From Nitrospiraceae bacterium (lineage in GTDB: Bacteria > Nitrospirota > Nitrospiria > Nitrospirales > Nitrospiraceae): a stretch of DNA of 64,000 nucleotides. Below the pieces are notes generated by a model. The model made no database searches. It worked only from the letters and a program-made list of their open reading frames with translations, and was not told where the DNA came from. The stretch covers positions 25,576-89,575 of the forward strand of contig JABFSG010000005.1 in assembly GCA_013140715.1 (NCBI GenBank). The letters run 5' to 3'. The translations under genes were made by a program, and so were the position numbers. Shown in pieces: positions 8,104 to 16,952 of the stretch (its first letter is position 1; each line of letters begins with the position of its first letter).

Positions 8104-8862
8104 ATGCTCCTGATGAGGTTGTACGCGTTGGATAAAATTAAGAGCAAGGCAATCTTATCGGTACTTCCCGCGTTGTTCTTTGGACTCCTGTTGCTGGTTC
8201 CATCCTTTGCTTTCGGGGATGAGGATAGTGAGAAAGCGTCGGGGGAGGTGCGGGAGGTGGTCAGGCAGCTCCAGGCGCGGTATGAGAAAACCAAAGATCT
8301 CCAGGCGGACTTTACGCAGAAGACCACGATCGAGGGGTTCGAACGGCCGATCACGTCCACGGGGAAGGTCTATATCAAGAAGCCGGGCCGGTTACGCTGG
8401 AACTATCTCGACCCGTCGATCGAAGACATCTATGTCAATCGAGACGATATCAAGGTCTATGTGCCGGAGCATAAACAAGTGTTGGTCGGAAAGCTGACGC
8501 AAATGGCGGCCTCCAAAGCCCCATTGGAACTCTTGCTCGGGGCTGCTACGCTGGAGGAGTCGTTCGTCATTGAGCCGACGCCGGGAAAGGGACGTGGCGT
8601 CGGGGGAATCCGGCTACTGACCCTCCTGCCCAAGTCGCGTGATGGCGAGGCGGGAAGATCGTTACAACGGATCGTGCTGGAAGTGTTTCCCAAGACCTAT
8701 TTCATTCGGACGATTTCTCTCTACGAAGTCAGCGGCAATGTCGCGAGTTTTGAATTTTCTTCGCTCCAATCCAACATAGGCCTCAGCAACTCGGTGTTCG
8801 ATCTGAAGTTGCCGGCCGATGTGGCAGTGATGAAGGCTCCGGTGTTCAGTATTCCGCAGTGA
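8104..8862 (+). CDS. lolA: Outer-membrane lipoprotein carrier protein LolA
   Basis: LolA carries lipoproteins across the periplasm from LolCDE to LolB or the outer membrane. The 252-aa product has a signal peptide (AILSVLPALFFGLLLLVPSFAFG) and then the LolA fold, recognisable from QLQARYEKTKDLQADFTQ, KPGRLRWNYLDP and the C-terminal FELSSLQSN-like segment. I chose ATG 8104 because GTGAGGG precedes it and it directly precedes the signal peptide; ATG 8113 is an alternative. No LolB is seen, as is usual outside gamma- and betaproteobacteria. Confidence 0.88.
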   Translation: MLLMRLYALDKIKSKAILSVLPALFFGLLLLVPSFAFGDEDSEKASGEVREVVRQLQARYEKTKDLQADFTQKTTIEGFERPITSTGKVYIKKPGRLRWNYLDPSIEDIYVNRDDIKVYVPEHKQVLVGKLTQMAASKAPLELLLGAATLEESFVIEPTPGKGRGVGGIRLLTLLPKSRDGEAGRSLQRIVLEVFPKTYFIRTISLYEVSGNVASFEFSSLQSNIGLSNSVFDLKLPADVAVMKAPVFSIPQ

Positions 8863-8890
8863 GTGTGGACGGGATGCGGGAGGGTTGATC

Positions 8891-8976
8891 CGGTTCGTTT
8901 TGTTTATTTGGTTCATCTGGTTAGTTTCGTCTAACCGAAAAAACCAGATGAACCAAATGAACAAGACAAGCTGGCG
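8891..8976. repeat. 9-bp-unit hairpin element E3
   Basis: This is the cleanest copy. GTTTATTTGGTTCATCTGG in the left arm pairs with CCAGATGAACCAAATGAAC in the right arm with one G-U-compatible change. The loop is TAGTTTCGTCTA. The element ends about 45 nt before the start of the 2OG oxygenase. Confidence 0.88.
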
Positions 8977-9020
8977 GATTTTTCAGCATCCTGCCAGGCG
9001 AATGAGGAAAAGGTGAGCCT

Positions 9021-9785
9021 ATGAATCAGTCCATGGTTGGTTCCTTCGTCGACAGGGTTGATGATGCGGTCAAGCAATTGGATCTTGACCGGCTCTCGCA
9101 TGACTATTGGGAGCAGAATGAGTTCCTCGTCATACCGCAGTTTCTTCCTCGATCGGTGGTGGAGGAACATCTCGTTCCTCAGGCGCAGGGGGTGAAGGGG
9201 GACCTGAATCGTAATTTTATTCCCGGCCACAAGAAGGGCGGGAGTGTGAGTTACTATACGGTGATAGAAAAGGCCCCGCGGTTTCTCGATCTCTATCGAT
9301 CCGAAGCCTTCATCGAATTCTTAAGCCGTTTGGTGCGGGCTAAGCTTAGCCTGTGCCCTGAGAACGACCCCCATTCCTGCGCCCTCTACTACTATACGGA
9401 GCCGGGAGATCATATCGGGTTTCACTATGACACGTCCTATTACAAGGGGGCTCGCTATACCATTCTCATGGGGTTGGTGGATCGGTCTACGCAATGTAAG
9501 CTGGTTTGCGAACTGTTCAAGGACGATCCTGTGAAAGCTCCCAAGCATCTTGAGCTGATTACACAACCGGGTGATCTTGTCATTTTCAATGGAGATAAGC
9601 TCTGGCATGCAGTGACTCCGCTCGGCGAGGGGGAAGAACGGATCGCCCTCACGATGGAGTATGTCACCGACCCCGATATGGGAACCTTTAAGCGGCTCTA
9701 TTCCAACCTCAAAGACTCCATCGCGTACTTCGGCCTCCGCACAGTGTTCAAACAGGCTATTACTGGTTCCAATCGACGTTCTTAG
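9021..9785 (+). CDS. 2-oxoglutarate/Fe(II)-dependent oxygenase family protein
   Basis: The 254-aa protein has a double-stranded beta-helix of the prolyl-4-hydroxylase/PhyH-like type. The iron triad is visible as H-x-D in HIGFHYDTSYY (about residues 138-142) and a distal His in KLWHAVTPL. The Arg of ERIALTMEY is the expected 2-oxoglutarate ligand. No signal peptide is present. The substrate is unknown. An SD (AGGAAAAGGTG) precedes the ATG. The TAG stop coincides with the first bases of a MITE-like element. Confidence 0.78.
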   Translation: MNQSMVGSFVDRVDDAVKQLDLDRLSHDYWEQNEFLVIPQFLPRSVVEEHLVPQAQGVKGDLNRNFIPGHKKGGSVSYYTVIEKAPRFLDLYRSEAFIEFLSRLVRAKLSLCPENDPHSCALYYYTEPGDHIGFHYDTSYYKGARYTILMGLVDRSTQCKLVCELFKDDPVKAPKHLELITQPGDLVIFNGDKLWHAVTPLGEGEERIALTMEYVTDPDMGTFKRLYSNLKDSIAYFGLRTVFKQAITGSNRRS

Positions 9786-9966
9786 GAGCCTGTCCGACAT
9801 AACCGTTCTACTGCGGCGAATGATCTGCACCATCTGCGTCGTTCTCGGCCCCGACAAATCCTCAACGTATTCCAGTGAATACGCCTCCGGTTTCTCGGGG
9901 CCTGCGGCCTCGCATCTGGCCGCATCTCCTTCGCCTCGTCACGAAGGCAATGTCGGACAGGCTCCT
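9784..9966. mobile_element. MITE-like element R4, copy 1 (183 bp)
   Basis: Perfect 17-bp terminal inverted repeats (AGGAGCCTGTCCGACAT) bound an internally palindromic, non-coding sequence. A second copy in the opposite orientation lies at 50389-50569. The left end overlaps the stop codon of the oxygenase. Confidence 0.85.
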
Positions 9967-9968
9967 TG

Positions 9969-10091
9969 CAGGTTGCTGAAAAAGTCCGCCAGCTTCGTTC
10001 TCGCGTCGCTCAGAGGTTCAACGTACTGAAGCGTACGCCTCACCTCTTCGCTCGCTGCGGCTTTGCTGGGATGCCATTTTGAGCATCCTGC
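9969..10091. repeat. R3-family palindromic repeat, copy 1
   Basis: An imperfect palindrome of about 123 bp runs from CAGGTTGCTGAAAAAGTCCG to TTTTGAGCATCCTG. It is nearly identical to copies at 38272-38392 and 41035-41155. It follows R4 copy 1 after 2 bp. Confidence 0.85.
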
Positions 10092-10223
10092 AGGAGCGTT
10101 TTCTTGTTAAGCCTGACATGCGAGCCGTCGAAGTTTTGTCAGGCACAATCCTCTTTTCGCAGTTTGCCGGGTGGTATCCCGTGCTCGCGTAATTCGCGAT
10201 CTCAGAAGCGGATGGCGAGGCAA

Positions 10224-10300
10224 CTGGCATGGCCTCTGTGCTCGTGAAACGCGCGGCCGAAGACTCCCCTCGTTGGACGCGCGCAGTGGACAATGCTGAA
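10224..10300. repeat. R2-family palindromic repeat
   Basis: The core GCTCGTGAAACGCGCGGCC...CCTCGTTGGACGCGCGCAG is present. The outer arms are short and weak (GGCATGGCC and GGACAATGC). The DNA between it and R3 copy 1 (10092-10223) shows no feature. Confidence 0.6.
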
Positions 10301-10328
10301 GACAAGGGGTTTCTGTCGTCAGTCCCCC

Positions 10329-10643
10329 TCACGCATGAACTACATCCGCAAACGCCTTCACCTTGATTTTTTTGGCCCGTTCTTTCACCTGGGCCGCATC
10401 ATACTGAAACTGCAACCGCATCCATCCGTCCGGCGTACTGCCAAACGCCTTGGCTATGCGAATAGCCATATCCCAAGACAGGTCTGCATTCTCGTTCACC
10501 AGATGACTCAACGCAGACCGCGACACGCCAAGCACCTTGGCTCCTTCGGTCACGCTCAATCCATGCGGCTCCAGACAGTCTACGCGCACCGAAAATCCAG
10601 GATGCGGTGGGTTCTTCATTTTCAAAGCCTTCAAAGCCTTCAT
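10329..10643 (-). CDS. higA: HigA-like helix-turn-helix antitoxin
   Basis: The 104-aa protein has a lambda-repressor-type HTH of the HigA/VapI family (LSVTEGAKVLGVSRSALSHLVNENADLSWDMAIRIAKAFG). It would neutralise the upstream toxin and repress the operon. The start at 10643 has a strong SD (AAGGAGA). The first eight codons are an internal repeat (MKALKALK). The toxin gene comes first, the usual higBA order, 13 bp away. Confidence 0.87.
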   Translation of the reverse strand: MKALKALKMKNPPHPGFSVRVDCLEPHGLSVTEGAKVLGVSRSALSHLVNENADLSWDMAIRIAKAFGSTPDGWMRLQFQYDAAQVKERAKKIKVKAFADVVHA

Positions 10644-10656
10644 AGCCTTCTCCTTT

Positions 10657-10935
10657 TCAATGGTAATCCTCTAAATTCACATCAAGCGCGTACCCTTCCT
10701 CAAACCGAAAGGTCACGCGCCGGTTGGCCCTCACCGTGACGCCCCATTCCCCTTTCCGGCTTCCCTTCAACGGATGAAGCCTGTAGGAATGGACGTTCAT
10801 GTCCTCAATTGCTTCCGCTTGGTGCAACCGCGCCAGAATAGCCCTGATCCGGTCCACCATATCAGGCGGCAGCTTCCGGGGATCATCCTCCTCGAAAAAC
10901 CTTTTCAGTCCCCGGTGCTTGAAACTCCCTATCAT
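10657..10935 (-). CDS. higB: HigB-like RelE-superfamily toxin
   Basis: This 92-aa member of the RelE/ParE superfamily is of the HigB killer-protein type, predicted to cut mRNA on the ribosome. Family signatures are LKRFFEEDDPRKLP, MNVHSYRLHPLKGSRKGEWGVTVRANRRVTFRF and the C-terminal DVNLEDYH, which ends in a typical His. It is paired with the HigA antitoxin downstream. An imperfect palindrome (TGTAGTGCG-N3-GCGCATCACA, 10944-10964) lies 9 bp upstream of the start and could be the operator. Confidence 0.87.
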   Translation of the reverse strand: MIGSFKHRGLKRFFEEDDPRKLPPDMVDRIRAILARLHQAEAIEDMNVHSYRLHPLKGSRKGEWGVTVRANRRVTFRFEEGYALDVNLEDYH

Positions 10936-11142
10936 TCTTTCAGTGTAGTGCGTAGCGCATCACAGGTCAACGTGATTTTCTTGCAACAGCCCGATTTGCA
11001 TAAGAAGGATAAAGGCGGGTCAGGCATGACTATTGAGGAATCACACCGCGGTCATTGTTTGACCTTGTGCCTGACGCTCTCGCCAGATTGCCTCTACTGC
11101 GTCCCATCCCTCCAGTCCCATACTCCCTTGCAGGGCTCTTGC

Positions 11143-11232
11143 CTATCTGGTCTATTCGGTCTGTCTGGTCTGTCTGGTTGGCAGAATCGGATAACTAAAG
11201 ACACCAGAGAGACTGGATAGACCAAACAGACC
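11143..11232. repeat. 9-bp-unit hairpin element E4
   Basis: This is a GC-richer variant. Left-arm units read CTGGTCTAT, TCGGTCTGT, CTGGTCTGT; right-arm units read AGAGACTGG, ATAGACCAA, ACAGACC. It lies in the 10936-11444 gap together with E5. The remaining DNA there shows no gene. Confidence 0.75.
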
Positions 11233-11330
11233 TCTCCCCGTCTCGCCCGTCCGCTCGACTATCCTGACCCTGCGCGCATCGTTGCTTTCACGGTGGCTGC
11301 CGTCTATAGTTTGCTCGACTGTTGCGGGCA

Positions 11331-11436
11331 TAACTGGTTGATCTGGTTTGTTTGGTTTGTTGGTCTGTCTGGTTTTCGGTTAAACGAAATCAACCGGATG
11401 AGCCAAATCAACCAGATAAACCAAATGAACAAGACG
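11331..11436. repeat. 9-bp-unit hairpin element E5
   Basis: The left arm GGTTGATCTGGTTTGTTTGG and following nonamers pair with AACCAGATAAACCAAATGAAC in the right arm. The element ends about 9 nt before the start of the TPR gene and occupies its expected SD position. Confidence 0.85.
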
Positions 11437-11444
11437 GGCTGACC

Positions 11445-12509
11445 ATGAATCGCCTTCTCCAGCATAACGCCATCCTGCTCTTCTCCCTGTGCCTCACTGT
11501 AGTTTCCCCCCTTGTCTTGGTCTCGAAGGCAGCTGAGCAGCCGGATGCCGCGCAACGTCAGTATGAGCGGGGCGCTACGCTGCTGCGAAAAGGCGATCTT
11601 GCTGCTGCATCCGATGCTGTGAGGAAAGCCATCGAATTGAATCCCTCGTTCGCGGAAGCGCATCACCTGCTTGGCATGATCGCGTTCAAGGAGAGGAAGG
11701 CGACCCAGGCTGTCGATGCTTTCCTCCAGGCGCTCAAGCTGAAGCCGGCCTATCCCGACGCCTTGAACGATCTGGCCGAGGTTTATCTGATCCGAGGAAA
11801 ATCGGCCGAAGCGGAACAGGCTCTCAAACGGGCGACCGAGATCGATCCAAAACATGCCGATTCATACTTCGATTTAGCCAGGTTGTACGAGCAACGTCGC
11901 GATGTCGCTGCAGCCACCAGGGCCTACCGATCATTGTTAACTGTCTATCCGAGCCACCATGGTGCCCTCTACAATCTCGCACTGCTCTACGAGGTGCAAG
12001 GAGACAGTCCCGGCGCACGAGAGACGGTGGGCCGGTTGCTCAAACTCGATCCCAAGAATGCCGATGCCTGGTACCTAGCCGGACGTATGGCGGAAAAGAA
12101 CAACGATCTCGCGGAAGCAGCCCATTCCTATAGGCAGGCCATCGCGGCGAAGCCCTCGTTAGTGGACGCGCACTATAACCTCGCATTCATTCATCGGAGT
12201 CAAGACCGGCCGATAGAAGCGGAGCGGGAGTTTTTAGAAGTCTTGCGGTACCGCCCTGAGTATGCCGAAGCTCATATGAATCTGGGTGTGATCTACACTG
12301 GTCTGAATAGGCTTGAAGAGGCGGAGCATTCGTATGAGCGGGCCGTGGAGTTGAAGCCGGAATATGCCGAAGGGCACTACAACTTGGGGGTCTTCTATGA
12401 GTTGCATCGAAAAGACCTTCCCAAAGCCCTGGTGCAATATCGCACCTACCTTGACCTCGGCGGGCGCGACGATCGTGTCGAGCGAATCGTCGGCTCCGGA
12501 GGTCGGTAA
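11445..12509 (+). CDS. Secreted tetratricopeptide-repeat protein
   Basis: The 354-aa protein has an N-terminal signal peptide (ILLFSLCLTVVSPLVLVSKAAEQ) and about nine TPR units, each with the W/LG-Y-A-P pattern, for example AHHLLGMIAFKERKATQAVDAFLQALKLKP and AHMNLGVIYTGLNRLEEAEHSYERAVELKP. It is likely a periplasmic or surface scaffold for protein-protein contacts; partners are unknown. No clear SD precedes ATG 11445 because the arm of E5 lies there. A rho-independent terminator follows. Confidence 0.85.
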   Translation: MNRLLQHNAILLFSLCLTVVSPLVLVSKAAEQPDAAQRQYERGATLLRKGDLAAASDAVRKAIELNPSFAEAHHLLGMIAFKERKATQAVDAFLQALKLKPAYPDALNDLAEVYLIRGKSAEAEQALKRATEIDPKHADSYFDLARLYEQRRDVAAATRAYRSLLTVYPSHHGALYNLALLYEVQGDSPGARETVGRLLKLDPKNADAWYLAGRMAEKNNDLAEAAHSYRQAIAAKPSLVDAHYNLAFIHRSQDRPIEAEREFLEVLRYRPEYAEAHMNLGVIYTGLNRLEEAEHSYERAVELKPEYAEGHYNLGVFYELHRKDLPKALVQYRTYLDLGGRDDRVERIVGSGGR

Positions 12510-12579
12510 CGATTCTGTGTGTAGGATGAAGAGGTGAGGCGCTATCGACGAAACCATTGGCCGTTGAGGAGGTCGCCTA

Positions 12580-12622
12580 AATGCCTCGGAGGTCCGAATG
12601 GAGCCGAGGCATTGCTATTTTT
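12580..12622 (+). terminator. Rho-independent terminator after the TPR gene
   Basis: A 10-bp perfect stem (AATGCCTCGG paired with CCGAGGCATT) with a 14-nt loop is followed by GCTATTTTT. It lies about 70 bp after the stop of the TPR gene. Confidence 0.75.
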
Positions 12623-12699
12623 GGTAGATAGGCAAAACCAAACTTGGCAGAACAGTCGTTTGATGGTCCGTATGTTTTGGGCAACAGGAGCGCTGTGTA

Positions 12700-12825
12700 C
12701 AGGATGCTCAAAAAGACCGTCCAGCAAGGCCGCAGACGATGAAAGCACCGGAGGCGTAGCCTCTGGGCTACGTTGAGGATGCTTTCGAGGGGAGAATGAA
12801 GCTGGCGGGATTTTTCAGCATCCTG
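12700..12825. repeat. R3-family palindromic repeat, divergent copy
   Basis: It begins CAGGATGCTCAAAAAGACCG and ends TTTTTCAGCATCCTG. The ends match the other R3 copies but the middle (GATGAAAGCACCGGAGGCG...) is diverged. It lies between the terminator and the 3' end of the Slp gene. Confidence 0.75.
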
Positions 12826-12828
12826 CTA

Positions 12829-13368
12829 TCACCAGTAGGGCCAAGGCCGCCAGTAAGGACTCCAATACGGCCCCCAATAGGGACCTGGTCCCATATAGGG
12901 GCGGATACGGGGGGCCGCGTCTTCCGATTTGTTCCAAACACGTAGTTGTTTGATATTGATGACGGGATAGGTATAGTCGGTTTCATCCAAGGGTAACGTG
13001 GTGGAACCGGCGATTTCGCCGGTCACGGTCACTCTGGTCCCTGGTGGGAGGGTGGCGGGATCGAGGAATTCTCGCTGGAAGGCGATGAAGCGGCCTTGCG
13101 ATTGGGTCAAGTCGTACCCAGGCCGCATCGATCGATCGAGCGGTAGTTGCAAGATTTCGATTCTCGTGCCGTCTTTCAGCCGTCGGCCCGATAAGACATT
13201 GCCGCCGAAGACCGCCGCTTGACCCTTCACGGAGTCCGGCGCCGTCTTTACTTGCTGGAATGTCAGCGCCTGTGCGTCCGAGCCGTCCCCCGCCTCTTGC
13301 ATCGAGGCGCAGCCCCCTGTGAGCATGACGAGCAGGGCGACGATGGAGAGCAGCGTACGTGCCGACAT
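12829..13368 (-). CDS. Slp-family outer-membrane lipoprotein
   Basis: A signal peptide ends in a lipobox (MLTGGC), so the mature 160-odd residues are lipid-anchored. The body matches the Slp/YeaY family: LTFQQVKTAPDSVKGQAAVFGGNVLSG, then IEILQLPLD and RFIAFQREFLDP, followed by a TVTGEI beta segment. The C-terminus is an aromatic Gly/Pro/Tyr/Trp tail (YWGPYWSPYWRPWPYW) not typical of Slp. ATG 13368 places the signal peptide at the N-terminus; the frame is open further upstream but that part is not protein-like. Function in Nitrospirota is unknown. Confidence 0.8.
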   Translation of the reverse strand: MSARTLLSIVALLVMLTGGCASMQEAGDGSDAQALTFQQVKTAPDSVKGQAAVFGGNVLSGRRLKDGTRIEILQLPLDRSMRPGYDLTQSQGRFIAFQREFLDPATLPPGTRVTVTGEIAGSTTLPLDETDYTYPVINIKQLRVWNKSEDAAPRIRPYMGPGPYWGPYWSPYWRPWPYW

Positions 13369-13418
13369 GGCGACAAGTCTAACACAAAGAGTCAGGAGTA
13401 AGTTCTCAGCACATTCGA

Positions 13419-13424
13419 TATAAT
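13419..13424 (+). promoter_or_regulatory. Candidate -10 box (TATAAT) for the DsbA-like gene
   Basis: A perfect TATAAT lies 33 bp upstream of ATG 13458 in the divergent gap between the Slp and DsbA-like genes. No good -35 hexamer is visible at the right distance. Confidence 0.4.
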
Positions 13425-13457
13425 GAACGGCAGCGTCGATCCAACAAAGGAGTGGAT

Positions 13458-14108
13458 ATGATGAATAGACAGGGTGCGCGATGGGTCTTGGCGGCCTGTG
13501 CGGTGGTATGGAGTATCGTCGTTTTGTGGGGCTCACCAGCCGTTGCCCTGCCCCTTGATTTGAAGGGCAAGTTCGAAGTTCTCAATGGGGAGGTGTCCAC
13601 CCATACCCTTGGCAAAGTGAAGTTGATTGAGTTTGCCGATTTCTATTGCCCCCATTGTCACCGGTTCGATGGAGAAGGTCTTGTGCTGTTACAGAAAGAG
13701 TTTGGAAACAAGCTTGAGGCCACGATGGTGGGATTTCCGGTGATACAGGGGAAGCTCCCGACACCGTTCGATATGTATGAGCAGGCCAAGATGATGGGAA
13801 AGGGGAATGAAATGAAAAAGGTCCTCTTTCGCACCATCCATACAGATAAAATCACGGGAGTGTTGGATCGTTCGCTACGGGAAGTCCTGATCAAAGAGGT
13901 CGGACTCGATCCGAAAGCGTTTGAAGACGGAATGGCCAGCGGGAAGCCGGCCAAAGTATTCGAGGAGGGGCGCAAGTGGGGTGAACGGATTAATGTCCAG
14001 TCGACTCCAACTGTGCTCATCGATGGGAACATTAAAGCGGTGTCCATCGATCCAGAGAATCTCAAGCTGATTATCCAGAGTATTTTGGATGCAGATGCCA
14101 AGAAGTGA
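13458..14108 (+). CDS. DsbA-family thiol oxidoreductase
   Basis: This 216-aa periplasmic protein has a signal peptide (VLAACAVVWSIVVLWGSPAVA) and a thioredoxin fold with an inserted helical domain. The redox motif is CPHC in FADFYCPHCHRFDGEG, the same dipeptide as E. coli DsbA. The cis-Pro loop is VQSTPTVLIDG near residue 185. It should oxidise or shuffle disulfides in exported proteins. AAAGGAG precedes ATG 13458. No dsbB homologue is seen next to it; the downstream gene is a copper ATPase. Confidence 0.85.
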   Translation: MMNRQGARWVLAACAVVWSIVVLWGSPAVALPLDLKGKFEVLNGEVSTHTLGKVKLIEFADFYCPHCHRFDGEGLVLLQKEFGNKLEATMVGFPVIQGKLPTPFDMYEQAKMMGKGNEMKKVLFRTIHTDKITGVLDRSLREVLIKEVGLDPKAFEDGMASGKPAKVFEEGRKWGERINVQSTPTVLIDGNIKAVSIDPENLKLIIQSILDADAKK

Positions 14109-14232
14109 TGGGTAAGGCGCGGGGCGAGCGAGACTGGCAGGACAGGCGAGAAATGGTCGAGAACATTCGCAGAAACAGGTGTGCAATGTCCGCTCAAGCC
14201 AATGTATCGTCGGTGATCCATGCTTGCCCTGT

Positions 14233-14263
14233 GCGCTTCACGTTTCACGCTTCACGCCTCACG
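14233..14263. repeat. 7-bp-unit repeat arm H1
   Basis: Four heptamers in a row (CGCTTCA, CGTTTCA, CGCTTCA, CGCCTCA) lie just before the ATPase start. A complementary arm is not obvious at this site. Confidence 0.6.
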
Positions 14264-14271
14264 GTGTCGTG

Positions 14272-16812
14272 ATGGCGATCGATCCGATCTGTGGAATGAC
14301 GGTCGAGCCGGCTACGGCAGCCGGAAGTCACGAACATCGGGGCCAGCGCTATTATTTTTGCGGCCTCTCCTGCCTGGAACGATTCAAGGCCGACCCAGAA
14401 CGGGCGTTGCAGCCACAGTTGGTGAGTTCCCCTAAGCCGACCACAAGAAGACCCCTTCCGATGATGCAGCCAGCTCCTGCTTCGATGGGAGCTTCGGCGA
14501 TCGATCCCGTCTGCGGCATGACGGTACAGCAGGCCACGGCGGCCGGTTCCTCTGAGTATCAAGGCAAGACCTACTACTTCTGTGCGATGAGTTGTCTGGC
14601 TAAGTTTCGCGCTGAGCCGCTCTACTATCTGACTCCTCCTGAACAGCGAGCGCCCCGAGAGATGCCTGTTCCCTCCGGTGGGGCGGTTGAGTACATCTGT
14701 CCGATGGATCCGGAGGTGCTTGAAACCCAGCCGGGAGCTTGCCGGATTTGCGGGATGGCGCTGGAACCAAAAGTGATCTCGCTCGAAGATGAAGGAAATC
14801 CCGAGCTGGAGGATATGACCAGACGGTTTTGGGTCTGTCTTGGGCCTTCCCTCTTGGTGATGCTCCTGGCCATGGCTGACATGATTCCCGGCCTGTCCCT
14901 TCCACAAGCCCTCGGTGGTTCGATGAAGAACTGGGTGCAATGGCTGCTGGCGACTCCGGTGGTGCTCTGGGGCGGCTGGCCGTTTTTCCAGCGAGGCTGG
15001 ATTTCGGTGGTAAACCGGGCTCCCAACATGTTCACACTCATTGCGATGGGAACCGGAGCGGCCTATGGATACAGTGCTCTGGCTACCCTTGCGCCGACGC
15101 TGCTTCCCGGTTCATTCAAATTACATGACGGCTCGGTTGCGGTCTATTTCGAAGCTGCGGCCATCATTACGGTGCTGGTCATGCTTGGCCAAGTCCTGGA
15201 ACTGAAGGCCCGCAGCCAGACAAGCTCCGCCATTCGTTCTTTGCTCCGCCTCGCACCAAAGACAGCTCGGTTGATCACGTCTGACGGACGGGAAGAAGAT
15301 GTCCCGATCGAGCATATTCAAATGGGCCATCGACTGCGTGTCAGGCCGGGAGAGCGAGTGCCGGTCGATGGGATGGTTCAAGAAGGCACGACTTCTGTGG
15401 ATGAATCCATGATCACGGGTGAGTCGATCCCGGTTGAGAAAACGGTTGGGGTGCGAGTGACCGGGGGCACTATCAATGGCACAGGCGGGATGGTGATGGT
15501 CGCCGAACGAGTCGGGCGAGACACGATGCTTGCCAGGATTGTGCAGATGGTCGGAGAAGCGCAACGGAGCCGGGCGCCGATCCAGCGTCTTGCCGATGTA
15601 ACCGCGGCCTATTTTGTCCCACTCGTTGTGGCTGCCGCATTGATTACTGCAGCGGCCTGGACACTCTGGGGACCCGAGCCGAAACTGGCCTATGCGTTGG
15701 TCAATGCCGTGGCGGTCCTGATCATTGCCTGTCCTTGCGCCTTGGGATTGGCAACGCCGATGTCGATCATGGTCGGGACCGGTCGTGGAGCGACGGTCGG
15801 TGTCTTGGTGAAGAAGGCTGAAGCGTTGGAGGTGTTCGGTAAGGTGGATACGCTCGTGATCGACAAGACCGGGACTCTGACCGAGGGTAAACCGAAACTA
15901 CTGTCGGTGCTGGTGATGCAACCCTGGTTGGATGAAGATCTGTTGCGCGTCGCAGCAAGTCTTGAACGGAGCAGTGAACATCCGTTGGCTGTCGCAGTGG
16001 TAGCGGGAGCGGAGGCGCGAGGGGTTGTTAGTGCCCCGGCCGAGAAGTTCCATTCTGTGACGGGGAAGGGTGTCACAGGGATAGTCGCTGGTCGTCGCGT
16101 CGCCATTGGGACTTCTGTGTTCTTGCAAGCCGACATCGGGGTGGCCGGCCAAAGCTTCGCACAGTTTGAGGACAAAGCGGCCTCGCTTCGTCGCGAAGGG
16201 CAGACGATACTGTTTGTCGCCATCGATGAGCAGGTTGCCGGTATTCTCGGCGTGGCAGACCCGATCAAGGTCTCCACTCGTGACGCGGTGAAGGCCCTTA
16301 TGGCTGAAGGGATTCACGTCGTCATGGTGACGGGAGACCATCGCGATACGGCTGATGCGGTGGCTCGGCAACTCGGCATTGAGGAGGTCATGGCTGGAGT
16401 TTTGCCGGATCAAAAGAGTCAGATCGTGGCCAAGCTCAAGTCGCAAGGTAGAGTGGTGGCAATGGCCGGAGACGGGATCAACGATGCCCCGGCCCTTGCC
16501 TTGGCCGATGTCGGGATCGCCATGGGAACTGGGACGGATACGGCTATTGAGAGCGCGGGCATCACGCTGGTCAAAGGAGATCTGCGCGGGCTGCTCCGCG
16601 CGCGAAGGTTGAGCCAAGCCACGATGCGGAATATTCGGCAAAATCTGTTGTTCGCTTTTCTCTACAATGTGATCGGGGTGCCGATTGCGGCTGGCCTGCT
16701 CTATCCGTTCTGGGGCCTCCTCCTGAGCCCCATGATTGCCAGTGCCGCCATGACCTTCAGTTCGGTATCCGTCATTTCTAATGCCCTCCGGCTGCGTCAT
16801 GTGGAATTGTAA
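14272..16812 (+). CDS. Copper-type P1B ATPase with two YHS domains and a heavy-metal-binding domain
   Basis: This 846-aa efflux pump probably moves Cu+ out of the cytoplasm. It lacks an HMA domain. Instead the N-terminus has two YHS domains ([16 protein letters not shown] near residue 3 and [16 protein letters not shown] near residue 78) and a CPMDPEV[11 protein letters not shown] heavy-metal-binding domain near residue 145. Then come membrane helices, the TGES actuator loop, the CPC ion motif ([13 protein letters not shown], about residue 487), the phosphorylation site DKTGTLTEG (about 530) and [10 protein letters not shown] (about 733). ATG 14272 was chosen because it starts the first YHS domain; the frame is open further upstream. 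Confidence 0.88.
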   Translation: MAIDPICGMTVEPATAAGSHEHRGQRYYFCGLSCLERFKADPERALQPQLVSSPKPTTRRPLPMMQPAPASMGASAIDPVCGMTVQQATAAGSSEYQGKTYYFCAMSCLAKFRAEPLYYLTPPEQRAPREMPVPSGGAVEYICPMDPEVLETQPGACRICGMALEPKVISLEDEGNPELEDMTRRFWVCLGPSLLVMLLAMADMIPGLSLPQALGGSMKNWVQWLLATPVVLWGGWPFFQRGWISVVNRAPNMFTLIAMGTGAAYGYSALATLAPTLLPGSFKLHDGSVAVYFEAAAIITVLVMLGQVLELKARSQTSSAIRSLLRLAPKTARLITSDGREEDVPIEHIQMGHRLRVRPGERVPVDGMVQEGTTSVDESMITGESIPVEKTVGVRVTGGTINGTGGMVMVAERVGRDTMLARIVQMVGEAQRSRAPIQRLADVTAAYFVPLVVAAALITAAAWTLWGPEPKLAYALVNAVAVLIIACPCALGLATPMSIMVGTGRGATVGVLVKKAEALEVFGKVDTLVIDKTGTLTEGKPKLLSVLVMQPWLDEDLLRVAASLERSSEHPLAVAVVAGAEARGVVSAPAEKFHSVTGKGVTGIVAGRRVAIGTSVFLQADIGVAGQSFAQFEDKAASLRREGQTILFVAIDEQVAGILGVADPIKVSTRDAVKALMAEGIHVVMVTGDHRDTADAVARQLGIEEVMAGVLPDQKSQIVAKLKSQGRVVAMAGDGINDAPALALADVGIAMGTGTDTAIESAGITLVKGDLRGLLRARRLSQATMRNIRQNLLFAFLYNVIGVPIAAGLLYPFWGLLLSPMIASAAMTFSSVSVISNALRLRHVEL

Positions 16813-16854
16813 GTGCGCCTTTTACGTACGCATGTTAGGCTAGCGCCTAGTTCA

Positions 16855-16946
16855 TGGTTTGTTTCGTTTATTTGGTTGATTTGGTTTATCTGGTTAATTC
16901 CGTTCAACCAAAAAACCAAATCAACCAAATAAACGAAAAGAACGGT
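16855..16946. repeat. 9-bp-unit hairpin element E6
   Basis: The left arm GTTTATTTGGTTGATTTGG pairs with CCAAATCAACCAAATAAAC in the right arm, a perfect 19-bp stretch. The element ends 7 nt before the ATG of the Deg protease, and no SD is visible between them. Confidence 0.88.
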
Positions 16947-16952
16947 TTTTTT

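Noticed and set aside
15898-16800. A 300-codon open frame antisense to the copper ATPase
   Set aside because: It is a shadow of the ATPase reading frame with no start signal or family match.
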